A stretch of 64,000 bases of DNA from Mactra quadrangularis (Eukaryota; Mollusca; Bivalvia; Venerida; Mactridae). This document shows positions 36,351-49,648 of this stretch, one piece after another (within the stretch, counting starts at the first letter, position 1; each line of letters opens with the position of its first letter). The notes beneath the pieces were generated by a model, which searched no databases, was not told the origin of the DNA, and was given only the letters and a program-made list of their open reading frames with translations. The stretch lies in assembly GCA_025267735.1 (NCBI GenBank), contig CM046301.1, forward strand, positions 11,468,190-11,532,189, written 5' to 3'. Position numbers and translations under genes: made by a program.

Positions 36351-37987
36351 CACGAATTCGATAACGTCTCTTCAGCATATTCATTGAAAACCCTGTCTGT
36401 AAAATATATGGTATTTCCGTACTATTCGTAAAATATAGTCACATGACAGCCTAATGGAACAAAACCAAAACCAAAAAAAAACTAATTCCAAAAAAAGAAA
36501 ATAATAATTCATATTTCAGTCAAGACCATGATTTAACTATAAAAAAAACAAAAGTTTGTTATGTAGTAAGATCACCTTTTCATATTGCAATTTAAGCAAT
36601 CGTGTTGAAGGTCTGTTTCTTCGCCAAACTTTGGTAATATTTTCTGCTTTCGTTTGATGTTAAGACCAGGGATTGATAAGATGGTTAAGTTGATTCTCCA
36701 AGTGTTTGATGGTATTAATGTATTCTAAGACCATTGTTATAGGTTCATAAAGTAAATCCCATAATCCCGAACAATTGTCGTCTGCTTTGAAAAAATTGTC
36801 GTCTGGTTTTCTTAATTGAAAAATTATGATGTAAAAGTCTTCAACAAGGTTTATAATAGATTTAAGAAAAAGTAAGATTTCTTTTGATTTTTCACTTGAA
36901 GTTTCTTAAGAACGCTTTCGATATTCACAATAGTAAAATTTAATATTTAATTTGAACACCTTTGAGACTTGAAGTGTAACAACTAAAACTATTTGATTTT
37001 TTATGATTAAAATTTTGATGTGCCTCTTGTGGCAGTTTTATTTTAAAGCTCTTGAAATTAGAGGCGTCAATTTTTTGTTAAAATGCTACTCAAGGGTTTC
37101 TATAGCAATTAATTATGTTATAAATAATTAACAATGCAAATTTCAACGCTCATTTACAATCCTTTGCACCATTTTAACAAGTCGTTTAAATTGATTTACT
37201 TTACAATGTAGGAACACCTGACTTTGTGAGTTCACTCAAAGCGCTTTACGAATAGGGGCCCTTATGTTTAATTTAATATATGTTCCAAGCCTAATATGAT
37301 TATGAGTCTCTCTTTTATCATTGTATGCTTTTCTTCATTCAAACGCTCATCGTTAGGTCGTCAATTTGACATTCGGCGACTTCAAGAGAAAATTTCAATT
37401 TCACGCTTTTTACTTTCTAACAAAAGCTTGAATTTCTTAAACTTCGTACACTACCAAAGTTCAACATAAAAAAGTTGGCCAGCACCTGTCGACGACAATA
37501 AAAAAGATCACGGACCGATGTCTCCCCAAACAAAACCATTTTATCATCCTTCACGCATAGTAATCTTTCACGCACTCTATATTCAGGGTCATTAATATTA
37601 AAAGGGACCCTTTTCCGATAAATTTAACCAAACGAAGGGAAGGGGGTCTTAAAAATCTTTCATATGACAGTTTTTACGACATTCTTAATATGTTCGTCTG
37701 CTTTCACTTGCATTTTTACGTCTTCAATGTCGTCAGACGCTTGAAAATTTCAAAGGAACGTGGCGACGATTGCAAACTCTTCTGGTTGGCGTTTAAAATT
37801 ATTATCAATAGAATTAATTTCAATTCTCTCAGGTCAAATCAGTCCACTTAGTCGATGGAGCAAATTGTTTCGAACCCAGGAATCGTGGGTTCGATATTCT
37901 GGGATCTATACTTACCGCTGACACTCCCTTTAGGCTCTTTATGGATAAGGGCAGTTGACTACCAATTAAGAAGTTCTGTCTAGCTCT

Positions 37988-38229
37988 GTGCACCTTTTCA
38001 CAACCATTCTTACGAAAAAAGTTATCGTAAGTCAATTTCATATACATGTAGTTTGCAGTGTCAGAAGGATAATAAACATAACTTAGATGCGGTATTCAAA
38101 AGGTATACAATATTTTACACAATTCATTTATATTTGGAATTGATAAGCCAAAAATGACGGTATTATTAATTTTCCGTGCTTTTGACTTACGATGGTTTTG
38201 ATCGTAAGGTTTTTTGTGAAAATCACCAC
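37988..38229. mobile_element. MITE family B, copy 2
   Basis: Left end GTGCACCTTTTCACAACCAT with CTTACGA...ATCGTAAG; right end CTTACGATGG...GATCGTAAGG and GTGAAAATCACCACG. The internal AAGGATAATAAA and TATACAATATTTTACA are shared with copy 1. A degenerate tRNA-like segment with a small hairpin (TCGAACCCA...TGGGTTCGA) lies just upstream at about 37840-37903. Confidence 0.78.
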
Positions 38230-38775
38230 GTATCTAGAGATCTAAGCATTTCCATATATAATGATTAGGGGGACTATCCACTGCGTTATGATTTAATAAA
38301 TATCGAAAATATTTATACATTATTTTATAACTGTATATTAACATCTCATTTTAAAAAGTGAAATGATTGATATTAAGATGTAAGAAAACTTGCTTCATAA
38401 ACAGAGCTCATTTGTAAAAAGGTGGTGTATAAAAACACGTGCCTCTTGAGATGAGATAATACGTCTTGAAACAGATTGTGTTGATAGGTTAATGTATCGG
38501 TCACAGTTTTTATTTAAATAGTGTCTCCATATGTTACACTCACTCTTTTAACAGTTCTCTCATATCACAGGTAATTGTCATTTTTTCAAGGGTCTATCAT
38601 TTTTTAAATGACTCTTAAGATACTACTGTATATTGCCTTGAGATTGGAGATGCGCTCAACTTCAGATGGAGACATTTTTTTTATAAAACCACACTTTATT
38701 TAAAAAAGAAAGCACTGTAATTGGACAAAAGTATTGTTACGTAATGTAAGTATTATTAAATCTTATTCATCTGAG

Positions 38776-38876
38776 ATTGGCACATACATTAACACCGCTG
38801 ATTTAAATCTTAATTTATCGATCGTGAGAAGTACTGTATCAAATATTTAAATCAGCGGGCTAATGTATGCGCCGTT
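38776..38876. mobile_element. MITE family A, copy 2
   Basis: The inverted arms GCACATACATTAACACCGC/GATTTAAAT and ATTTAAATCAGCGGGC/TAATGTATGCGCC match family A. The centre contains ATCGATCGTGAG, also seen in copy 3 (CTCGATCGTGAATAC). Confidence 0.8.
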
Positions 38877-39214
38877 TGAATAAAATTTAACAATAATATG
38901 TTGAAAATATGTCTATAAGTTTTAATTAAAAAAACTGTTGTAAAAATGAACCCAAAGTGTAATAAAAGACGCAAAGTTTAAAATCATCCAAAAGATAGAA
39001 ACTAAGATAGAAAATATTTGACTTTAACAAGTAATTATCTTCACATAATTAGGTACAATTATATCAAAGCGGAGATAGGGATCAGTAGGTGGAGAAAGGG
39101 TTATAACTTTCGATTTTTAACAACAGTACAGTACAGAACGCTCTTTTAACACCAATATGGTATTTAAGATACTCTGGTTAGATGTTATATAAAGATATCA
39201 GATCATTATGGCGT

Positions 39215-40325
39215 TAATAAAGATCACGACGACGATGATGATGATATAAATATTAATGGGTATAATGGTAGTGATGATATTGATAATAATAATGATAACT
39301 ATTATGGTGTTGATAATGATAATAATGATGATAATGATAATTATGATGATGATGTTGATAATTAAGTTTATGATAATTATGATAATGATGACGAGATAAT
39401 TAATGACTTTGATTTAAGATGTAGATAATATTAATGATATAAGTTTTGATAAAATGTACTGGTGATAGTTCTTATAGTCTGCTGATGATTATGATTATGA
39501 TGATGACGACGATGCCGATAAAGTTGACGATGACGACGACGATCATGATGAAGATGATAAAATGATGACGACGATGAATGGTCTTTAACATGACGAAAAG
39601 GTTGACGGTGGTGATGGTGATGACGAATGTGATGATGATGGAGACACGATAAATGATGATGAAGATGATGACGACGGTGACTGATGATGATGACAATGTT
39701 TATGATGAATCTTCGCTTATATTATAATGATGAAAATATTGCTGACGAGTATGATAACTCTTACTTTTTAATAATGATGACGATAGTGATGATAGTGACG
39801 ACGATAATGATTTATGATTATTATGTATATGGTTTTAATGTAAGTGGTAATGGTGATAAAAATGATGATGGTAATAGAGAAACTGTAAATTGAGATGACG
39901 ATTATGTGTTTGAAAACTGAATTGATCAATTTGTCGATGTAGGAGAAGGTAATGCTGTTGATAATAAAGGTGGCGAGAGTACTGCTGCTGATGATAAATG
40001 TGTCGTCAACTATATCGACAAAGACAATACAGATGATGGTAATTATAATGATGATGCGTCTAGAAATCAATTAATGGTTGTTTTTGTAATTATCATCAAT
40101 AGCACCATCATCAGCAACGATGAATTCAATTATCATTGTGAATTTATATTATCAGTGTATTCGTCATCATCATCATCACCATCATCATCATATCATCACC
40201 ATCATCATCAACATCATTATCATCATCATCATCGTCGTCGTCATCATCACCGTCATCACTGTCATCATTATCATAATGAACAATCATCATCCATCATCAT
40301 ACATCATCACCGTCGTCGTCCTCTT
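39215..40325. repeat. Large GAT/ATC trinucleotide tract that switches strand
   Basis: From about 39215 to 40075 the + strand is dominated by GAT/GAC/AAT triplets; from about 40140 to 40325 it switches to ATC/CAT/CGT. The two halves are partly complementary. The many short ORFs here are triplet-repeat artefacts. Confidence 0.9.
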
Positions 40326-42699
40326 TCCTCTTTCAAGTAAAGCAATTCTCAGATAATCGATTTTATTTTCTATTTTTGAGCAATTCAGAATTATTTCTAT
40401 ATCGGGGTTGTTCAAAAACTCGCCACGAAGACAATAGTTTAACACCTAAACTAATTGATGGGCAGAAAGGTCTTAAATCTTATGTTAAACAATTCACGCC
40501 TATCAATCAATTTTATTAGCCATTTTAAAATCTCAAATATTATGGTGTACGCCCTATAGTTAAAACATAAGAGATGCTCACACAGAATATTGTAATTTTC
40601 TCAAACTTGTATTTACCTTTTGCCTGATTTTAAGCAATATCTCACCTTAAAGCCATCTGCCTATCTGTTATACCAGCGGAATAATTACCATTTAAAAACT
40701 TCTTTGTGTTGTTTTCTACTCAAACACTCCATCTTCGGTGTAAAAGTCAATATTATATCGATTTTCCTCATATCATTTAATAAGACTCTTGTATTTAGTT
40801 GAAATAGAAAGCTTCTTACGGTAACCAAATACTTTCAAAATTACAGCTTTACCGAGCCCGATGAAACCCGAGTAAATTGATGATTAAACGCCAATTCAAT
40901 GGTGCTTCATCGTCAAAGTGCAATTTCTTCGTTTTCTATTTATTTTTTACGGATAATTACCCTTTAAATTGCCACAGTCAATTTTCGAATATAATTCTAT
41001 CCATAATACAGGCAAAAAATTACGGCGTACTATTAAAATTATGCTACCGTGACGAACTGTCATGCCTTGAGACGCGTGTCTCAAGTGCGTAAGGGCACGC
41101 GACTTAAATGTTGGCGCCTGATCAGGTGAAAGACTTTCGGTGCGAAAGTTTTGTTGCGATCAATCTATCTCGCGTGCGCTTTGTTGATAGAGAATAAACA
41201 AGGACATTATTTAACAAGTGTGTTGGGGTTCGTTCAAGCAGTACGTTGTTTTGGACAAACATGCTGCTGCATCGTCTTGCAGAATGAAGACAATCGTCAG
41301 GTGTCCGTTTCTAGTTTTATAAAAGTTTTTGTCACGGAACACGTCATCCTTAATTGACGGACTTTTTGCTTTAACCTTTGGCGTTTTTGTTTATTGTGAT
41401 TGACAGCGAAGGCTATTTTGAGAGAAGTGAATTGATGCTGAATTCGGAGAACATGCGCGCGCAGACAGTTCGACTTCTCTGTAATTTTCACTCAATTGAC
41501 CAAGAAATTGCCACCTCATGTCTAAAAGGGGTTAAATTCTTTACATCTAATTGAGCAGATAGTTAGGGATCAGTTTTCTGTGGAAAGTGGGGCCATTATA
41601 CAAAATTAGGATATACATTTCATACGATTATCGCTTCTAGTCGCTCTGTTAGTGTTTTATGAAATATGAAATGGCTAGCAGTCATTTCAAGGCAGATGTT
41701 TTCATCACGATACACCTTCTTTTCACTGTCACACGAAGAAGGGTTCCTGGCGCGCGCCACGCCCTATGTGACCCTATTCGCAAGGAACACCTGAAAGGGG
41801 TAATTATAGGATGTCAGAAACGTTGAAAGACCACAGACTGCGTGAATGCAAAAATGTGTAATCATTTGAGACAGGGAATATCTGAAAAACGTATGAAACC
41901 AATAAAATAAAGCTCAAATTAAAGCTAAGATTGACAAAACAAGCTATCTCAAGTGTTACATGTTTTTATGATGGTAGAAACACCCCGCTGTTTATTACTG
42001 ATTAAACTTGAAATATTATTTCTTAAGTATCAGCATGCGTTAAAAAATCATATGGTTGTTTGTTGCCAATTTGACGCTTCTGGTCATTTATTTCTTCTGC
42101 CTTGATTGTCATTGTAGATACATTGTTCATTGTTTAAATTGTTGAAGGGATTTATAAAAAGAATGGTATGCTAAGATGTGATACATTGGAACCGCGGGAC
42201 GCCATCTTTGTTATCTTTAAGATGACGATTTTGGCGGTTTCGGACAATAACTTACATTATGGTATTTTTTGGTTGTTCAAGTATACGCTTTACAATTAAA
42301 TGTTCAAGTAGGGGCAATTTTTGGTATGTGGCGGACCAAACAATATGGCGAGGGTCACCTGTAAAAAGTTTGCGTTTGGTATGAGCTGGACAAAATAACA
42401 TGGCGAAGGTCACCTGCCGACCTGAAGGTAAAAGATTGAAAGCTTGGTGGTTCGTTCATTTTGACATAACTGTGTTATTGCAATTTTATTCAAGTCGATG
42501 TATAAAGTCGACTCTTCCTTGTTTTAAAGGATATAAATTATCACATAGATATGTTGATATAGTAATATTACTTGTCAGAAACAAAAAGGATATTCCTTAT
42601 ATTAATGATAAGTATTATTTTAAAGGCCCAAAAATCGAGCTAATTAAATACAAATGATATATTCTATCAATTATAGAACAGAACAGACCTATGCATGTA

Positions 42700-42837
42700 G
42701 AACAGATGGTCTGTATAGCGAAATTGTTTCAATATAGGGGTACTTTTCTATACATATTAAGCATTTTGAACGTAAAAAACGTCCAAAATTGCATTACTTT
42801 GCAATAACCAATGTGGCCTATATAGAGGAACATTATT
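42700..42837. mobile_element. pogo-like MITE fragment
   Basis: ATTACTTTGCAATAACCAAT and GTGGCCTATATAGAGGAAC correspond to the right end of the 9836-9998 element; the left part is degraded (GGTCTGTATAGCGAAATTG). Confidence 0.5.
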
Positions 42838-43001
42838 GAACATACACTTAAATGTTAAAAAAGAAACTCCCGGATTTAACGCACGCAGTTAGAAATCATC
42901 GTGTTGTTGCGTGGAATCTCCACAGCCAACTCATCAAAATTTGTTTCGTTGCCTCATTGTCGCAACATAAAGAACTAAAACCGACGATGGAACTAACATA
43001 A

Positions 43002-43014
43002 CCCCCCCCCCCCC
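43002..43014. repeat. Poly-C run
   Basis: Thirteen consecutive C bases; a second C run of about ten followed by nine A lies near 57929-57949. Confidence 0.95.
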
Positions 43015-43618
43015 TGAATATGATTAGGTTGTCAAAGCGTGTTTAAAAAAGATGCCAACTAATTCCCTTGGCCTATGCAACCCCTGACCTATTTGTATTG
43101 ACAATGACCAAAATCAAGAAAATATATAACCGACTCACATCAAAACTTTTAAAGTTTCAGATAGTTTCATTGTGCTCAAAGCAGCAATACAAAACATATG
43201 AAGCAATTAGCCCGTTACAAATTAATGTGCAAAACAATAAATCAAAATGGAAAAAAGCGCCTAAAAATCACGTATAAAGTCAATTGATGATTGAGGTATG
43301 GTTTTTACAACGCAATTATTTGAATTTTTAATTAAGTTAAAAATCAATTATATAAATATTTAAGTTTTTTTACAACAAAATTCACTTTTAGAATTTAATT
43401 TACATTGCAGTAAATTAATTGAACGATAGACACTTTATTTTATTATCAAATCTAATATTCATAAAAAAGTTGAGGCGTAGGATTTTATTTCGATCCGTAG
43501 TGACAATCGCTGAAAAAGAAGACATGGAAAAAACTGTTCTTATTGGATAGTTTTAATGTATAGGTATATTTCTATAATTGAATAACCAAGCAAACATTTT
43601 CATTTTTAGGACTGTAAA

Positions 43619-44081
43619 ATATGGTGGCATATTTCTGCCACCAGATAACCAAATAATTAACTAGCTAAGTAAGTGGTTCACTAGTTACGTAACTAATTTA
43701 CCAGATATATAACGCGTAAATTAAATGGTTATCTAGTTAATGTAAATAGTTAACCACTTACTAGTTAGCGATATTTTGTAAAAGTGTATGCTAAGTGGTT
43801 AACTAGTTATATAACTAGTTAACCACTAAATTAACTCGTTAATTACGTGAGTATCTAGTTAACGTAACTAGATAACTACTAACCACTTATCTATAAATAG
43901 ATATTGCGTTATATTTAATGTCTGCGATGACTGAAGTGTGACTGTGTATCAATACAATGGAGCAAAACATTGCTATTTATAGATAAGTAAAAACAGATTA
44001 ACTAGTTACGCAACTAGTTAACCACTTAATTAACTAGTTAATAATTTGGTTATCTGGTGGAAGAAATATGTCACCATAGTA
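43619..44081. mobile_element. MITE rich in ACTAGTTAACC palindromes
   Basis: About 45-bp inverted ends (left ATGGTGGCATATTTCTGCCA then CCAGATAACCAAATAATTAA; right the complement, TTTGGTTATCTGGTGGAAGA) bound an interior with many ACTAGTTAACCACTTA units on both strands and a CTATAAATAGATA/TATTTATAGATAAG pair. Related segments of about 60 bp (TTTTTAGGACTGTAAA) lie just outside both ends. Confidence 0.75.
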
Positions 44082-46706
44082 AAGGTACATATATAATTTA
44101 ATAATCAAACAAAATGTCTCGTTTTTAGGACTGTAAATCAAATCAAGCAAAAATGAATGATTTATGAAATTTGTCAATATTTATTGTATCAGTTTTCGTA
44201 ATTTTGCGAAGTGAAGTTCTTTTCAACAATCTAATTCATTTCTGAACTCATCACAAAATGGTACAACTGTTTCATAATTAAACTCTTGTCAAATAACAGA
44301 TCAAATTTAAATATACTTGTTTGAAATCTTAAACTATAATTTAATATGATTTTAAATTATATATTCATGGGGATTATCGCCAGGTTTACATTTCGTTTTA
44401 ATAATTTAACTATTAAATATTAACATGCATTCAAGTTATTAAAATATGGCGCGAAATTTCAATTTTATAACAATGCTATATAATATGTCATGTTTTTTTG
44501 GCAATTTGAGTTTAAGTTCTTTATTAATCTTAAAGGTGCTCGGTCTACAATTTCATCCCATAAAATTACGGCGCATCTTTGATTTTATCCAAATTATACA
44601 TTAAGCCTCGTGTTCAAGTCATTTAACATTTTGCAACATGATATTTAAACGTTCACTACGTAGTTGTTAATGTGCGTTAACTTGAGTTCTAATTGTAGTT
44701 TCAAATAATTGAAACACATTTTTACGTCCTATAAATCATCGCTTTCCTTTCGTCTGCCTTAAAAGATTGGTAAATTTTCAAATGCCTTAAAGTCATTAGA
44801 GCACTTTTGGCTGTAAAGATAAGCAGTTGTTTTCTTTGTCGCTTAGTGCATGGAATAAATATTAAAAATTAAAAAGCATAATCTTAATGTTTTTTGTTAA
44901 ATTAATCAGTTTTTCATTAGTTTGCCAGTATGCCGGGTGCAATAGATGCATTTAGCAGGAGGACCATTTAACATCATTTACAAAGAATTATTTATAAATA
45001 TTTCTACATTAAAGACTTAACGAGCGGTGGTCGTACTTAGGGCTTGAAAAAATATTTTACCACGCGCCTATTATTCCTTAACAATGTTATTAGTTGACCA
45101 CCTGCCCATTCAAAATATTTATCTGTCCAAATAGATTTTTAATGATGTCCAAACCTTTATCTTCTTTGTCCACTGTTTGTCGGTATGGGGTTTTCATTAT
45201 GTCGGATAAAGACGGCCAATCAATGTATCGTTGTTCGTCTGCAAATATTTGTCGTTTGGTTAAGAATGTTTTGAAACATCTTTTTACCAGTGCGGCATCT
45301 TGCAATCTTTATCCAATCTTCGGAAACCCGATATTGTTAATTTAATCCCATTGCAAATACAAATATATTTACAAACGACTTCTTATTGTCCAATGTAAGC
45401 AGACGACACATAATAAAAGCACACAATACATTTAATGAATATGACAATAGAATAAGCGACTTGGTTTAAGGTAGAATATTACTCGGGGATCTTAATGTTA
45501 GAGTTACATTAATAGATAAATGACAAAAACAGTTTTGCATCAGACGACATTTGTACTATCGATTGCAGACGACTTTCATAATCTTTGGAGGTCGCTTAGG
45601 ATATAGTATTCAATTATTCACTAAAATGATGATCTTTTATGAACTTTTTAATGATATTTCTGTCATGTTTTATTGGATACTTAAGTACCTCGTGAATATT
45701 CATTACCATACTAATAGCAGACGATACGAAATTGACAAGGTTGTTTTTCATGTACATGTATATAGTTCCTTTTTAGAGATGTAGAAACACTTCAGATACT
45801 AAGAGTAGCAGGTGTCCTATGGAAAGTCTTTTAAAAGAGTCTTTCTGGCATTCTAAAAGTTCCGTTTTATTTTCCAATTGTTCGCTAAATTTTTGTTTAA
45901 TAACAGAAATCATATTTCAAAGCGGAACAATTATCTGAAATTATCCCCATTCAGGAACAAAAACACGATATAACTTTCATAGTACGCACGGTAGCAGACG
46001 ACACTTATCAAATAATCGAAACGATTATTGAATAGTAATTAAATTTTGCACGCAAATCAGGAAAAACATTGTTTGTATTTTTGAGAAGGTAGTAACAAAT
46101 TCCTGCTGCTTTTAAGATGCGCTGTATCAATACCCATTTTCGGACATCACGCAATTTCGGATAGTGAAGTGGAGCAAAGCATTAGAAGCATGTTCTTTCG
46201 TTACCTCATCTATTCACGTAAGATTGTTTGCGCTCACGTGCATTATTGAACATTTCATTGATTATGAAAAAAGTTTTTTTTCTTTTGTCAGTACTTTTAC
46301 AGTTAACATAAATTTAAGTAACTAAAACGGTATTTTTTTCTTTAAAAAAAAGAATCCGGGAAATCGAGCTTACGATGATGAAAAAAAAACCACCAGAATA
46401 TCAACTTTGACGTATGTACAACTTACGACGACTGTTCTCTTACTATAGTCTTTGAAGTAAAGAGAGTTGTCAGTATAATTTAGAAAGCGCAAAACGCTTA
46501 GGAAACTAATCAACATTTTTTTGCGATAAATTTTAAATGTTTCTGATCACACTATTCTTGTAGCGGAAATATGGTGGATAATTCAGTTTTTTATTTAAAT
46601 GAGTCAAATGTCCGTGTAGACAACGGCACATCGAACGGTCTAAGTCTTCTTGAACACAACATTCTATTGCTAAACGTCAAGAATGAACACAGTTTTTTGC
46701 CATAAT

Positions 46707-47431
46707 ACTGTGCCTTCCAAACGTTCTTGGACAAAATCCTGTTTTAAGGATAAACTGACTCCTAATTGATTCGTGAAAAAACCAAAGATCTATCTAATCA
46801 AATTCCTAAATCAACATTAATTACTTAATCAATACATGATACAAACTGGAGTACACGAATAAGCTTTAAAGGAATTGCAAGGCAAAAGTTCAACTTCATA
46901 TTTTCTGATTTTGAATTATAATTTTATAACTATGAACGCAACAAACACACTGTTATAATACTTGGGGTGTCTCCTATCTAGACCCACGTGGGTCTGGTTA
47001 GCTAAAATAGATTAGTGTTAAAATATGCATTTGCAGATGAAAAGATACTAGAGCTTGTTATTGTGCAACATTAGTATAATTCTATTAAAAAGATATCCTA
47101 ACCGCCTAAGAATGTTGCAAATACAAGAAGCGACATATAACAAATCTATAAATAGCATGGTGATTCCCTTAGTATCCTACTTCCGTTTTCAACAATGTGT
47201 ATGCCACATGTATTAATTCGTTCAGTTAAATGTTATAAGTGGCAAATGTTATTAGTAAGTGATTTCTTACGTTCTTAATACTATTGTAATGACTAAACTT
47301 GGTTCTATACTTTTGGCACAGTCATTTGCCTGTATATCCCTTTAATTATAGAAAATTACTTGCGACATACCGTATACGTCTTCAGGGTTTCTCATATTTC
47401 ATTGTCCAAGAATTTTTGGAGGGCACTGTAT
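46707..47431. mobile_element. Tc1-like non-autonomous element
   Basis: Left end TACTGTGCCTTCCAAACGTT CTTGGACA and right end TGTCCAAGAATTTTTGGAGG GCACTGTA are inverted repeats with TA borders, typical of Tc1-like transposons (ends CAGTGCCCTCCAAAA-like). About 0.7 kb, no transposase reading frame. A perfect 16-bp palindrome AGACCCACGTGGGTCT lies inside at 46980-46995. Confidence 0.6.
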
Positions 47432-48305
47432 TTATTTTCAATAAGAAACTTAAGTTTTATGAAATATCGTCCATACTTGTGTGAACTAATTGACCTGACC
47501 ACTTAAGTCATCGCAGCTTATTTTCATGGAACCAAGTTAATTATGAAAAAAGGCGCTTCCATAAAATATCGTTCTGTCATTCAAAAGAATAGTTCAAAAG
47601 AAATTATGGTTCTATCGGTTATAAAGGAACACCCCTGAGACATGTGAGGGATTTCCGTCAGGAAAATACAGCCCCGCCTTCAGACGATAACGAGAGAATA
47701 GCAGACGACATCATTGAAATTGATGATGACAAGAAAATGGCGGGTTATAACCTTCGAATGATGAGAAATATTGTTCCTAATGTTAGTTATCGATTCAATC
47801 TCCATCAAATCGTCTGCTATAATGCCTTCTTTTACCGTTTGTGAATAATGAACGATAATGACTTTCGACCTCAGACGAAACGCTAGTATCCGTTAAATAT
47901 TAAGTACTGTGGGAGTTGCCTTGCAAGATGTATGTCGATAATAGTTTGATAATTTATGATGATAATGATAATACTGATGATAATGGTTATAGGTCACTAT
48001 TTATCCATAATAATCATTCTATCTGATATTGTTTTTAAAGTTCAATAATTCTTAAGAACAAAGACTGTTCGGTTGGTTTTCTAGAACATGTTCTATTTAT
48101 ATTACGTGAAAAACAAATTTCAACAATCAAGTACACATAGGCTATTATTGAATCATGCAATGTTTGACTATTTATAAGTCTCAAATGTTCAATTTAAGAA
48201 GATAATTGTCTCTATATAAAGACCATTCCGCAATTAGCTCCATCAATTTTACTAGCATTAATAGCGGCACTTTACTGCAGTAAATTTAATTATTTATTTA
48301 TTTTA

Positions 48306-48490
48306 CCTGTTAACAAGTTACTATGCGCATACTTCCGGTAGTAACTGATAAGTGTCCTACATTATTTAGAATCAGTGGTTGGAGGAAGAACAGCTGTAGA
48401 AATTATTCTACATGAAAGTATACCCGTGCCGCACGGGAATCGAACTCACAACTCCTCGATGAGTAGACATGTGCGCTACCGACTGAGCTT
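48306..48490 (-). mobile_element. tRNA-derived SINE, tail-truncated copy
   Basis: The tRNA-like head (GGGAATCGAACTC, GCTACCGACTGAGCTT) and central body are present, but the GTTGGGTTTAAC end is missing, so the copy is broken at its 3' end in element orientation. The body starts at CTGTTAACAAGTTACTATGC. Confidence 0.8.
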
Positions 48491-49648
48491 GTTTTTTAAA
48501 CGTTAAAAGAGTTACAATGGTAAAAACAATGTTTAAAACCCTTATTTCAATGCTATAAAGTTGTCTTTTAATTGCTAGGAAAATGGTGTCTTTCTTTCAT
48601 TTCCAGAACATGTTCCCGTACTGTGCTCACTCTTAAAGTAGCAGACGAGATTCTTTATGGTTTTATCACATTGTAACTTAAGAGAGATATCTTCAAGCAG
48701 ACGACATCAATGTTTCTATTGAAAGCCTAGTTACCAAACCAATATCAACGTTCTTTCTAGACGGACATTATAATTGGCGTATAATGAAATAATTGGACGC
48801 TGGGTAAAATGATAAAAAAGCTTTATTGGATTTGCATCTTATGACTTTTAGTCTTGTGTCGTCTGTCTCTCATCTCGTGGTTTCTCGAACGTTCCAGACG
48901 AGACTTAACAGACGGAACTTGGAAATTTATACTCAATTTCTAGAAAAAAACATTCTATGGGAGAAGACTTTTATAGTAAAATAAAAATGTTGTTTTTAGA
49001 GGGGAGGGGTATTTGTGTCTTTTTTAAATAAACCTTTATCACTAAATGTTCAGTTTTAACAAATTTTGACATATCTATATTATGTCAAACAGGAGGTCAC
49101 AGGAATCTGCCACAAGTGTTTACAATTTTATTACGGACATTCCGCCTTTTGTATTTGAGAGTCTTCATAAGTAATCAAAACAAACAAAAATCACATTTCT
49201 GGTAATGACATCAAGACCAGTTTTTGAAAAGTATGAATAATATGAAAACTATTGATTAACATAGAAAACAAATAGGATTTTCAATTTCTTATAATATGTT
49301 GATATGGAATAGTTTAATATACATGTAGTCTTACAGCAATATGAACGCTTGCTACTACATCGGTATAAACCTGGATGGAATGATATACGAATAAAACCAA
49401 AAAAGACACACACACATTATAAAGCAGTGTAAATAATATCAGTTGGATATCATATACCCATGTGTATTCTTGATAATTCGATTTCTTGATAACTTAAAAA
49501 TCCGGAGCATTCATAATTATTTGATCCAGTTCTGGTTCTTTTAAAAACTGTATGCAAAAAAAAATGAAATCCAGACATCATTAAAATACGAAGATTTTTC
49601 TGATTTATTTGAATGTTAATATGCCAAAAAATAGTGTTGCATCATAAA

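Larger units (their letters stand above)
34870..39214. other. Intergenic, with SINE and MITEs but no gene
   Basis: Apart from the SINE (36062-36350), MITE B copy 2 and MITE A copy 2, it holds GCAGACGAC on the minus strand at 36777, a one-mismatch copy at 36798 and TTCGTCTGC at 37693. The 35.2-37.8 kb part is more balanced in composition and could be conserved non-coding DNA. Confidence 0.6.
40326..43618. other. Intergenic, no gene seen
   Basis: It contains a small stem (CTTGAGAC/GTCTCAAG, 41066-41085), a YY1-like site on the minus strand (42200-42208), a pogo-like fragment and the poly-C run. ORFs of 60-85 codons have no recognisable features. Confidence 0.65.
45390..48910. promoter_or_regulatory. 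Candidate downstream regulatory cluster (GCAGACGAC-rich)
   Basis: GCAGACGAC occurs at 45399, 45565, 45994, 47701 and 48697, with near matches at 45540, 45718, 47809, 48641 and 48858. The Tc1-like element at 46707-47431 and SINE at 48306-48490 interrupt the cluster and lack the motif, so it is not carried by them. It lies about 18-21 kb downstream of the Prox stop codon. Confidence 0.45.

Noticed and set aside
40074..40356. His/Ser/Ile-rich ORFs in the ATC tract
   Set aside because: Pure products of trinucleotide repeat in different frames.
43680..44050. CRISPR-like or telomere-like array in the ACTAGTTAACC region
   Set aside because: The units are irregular, on both strands and bounded by transposon-style inverted ends; the sequence is eukaryotic.
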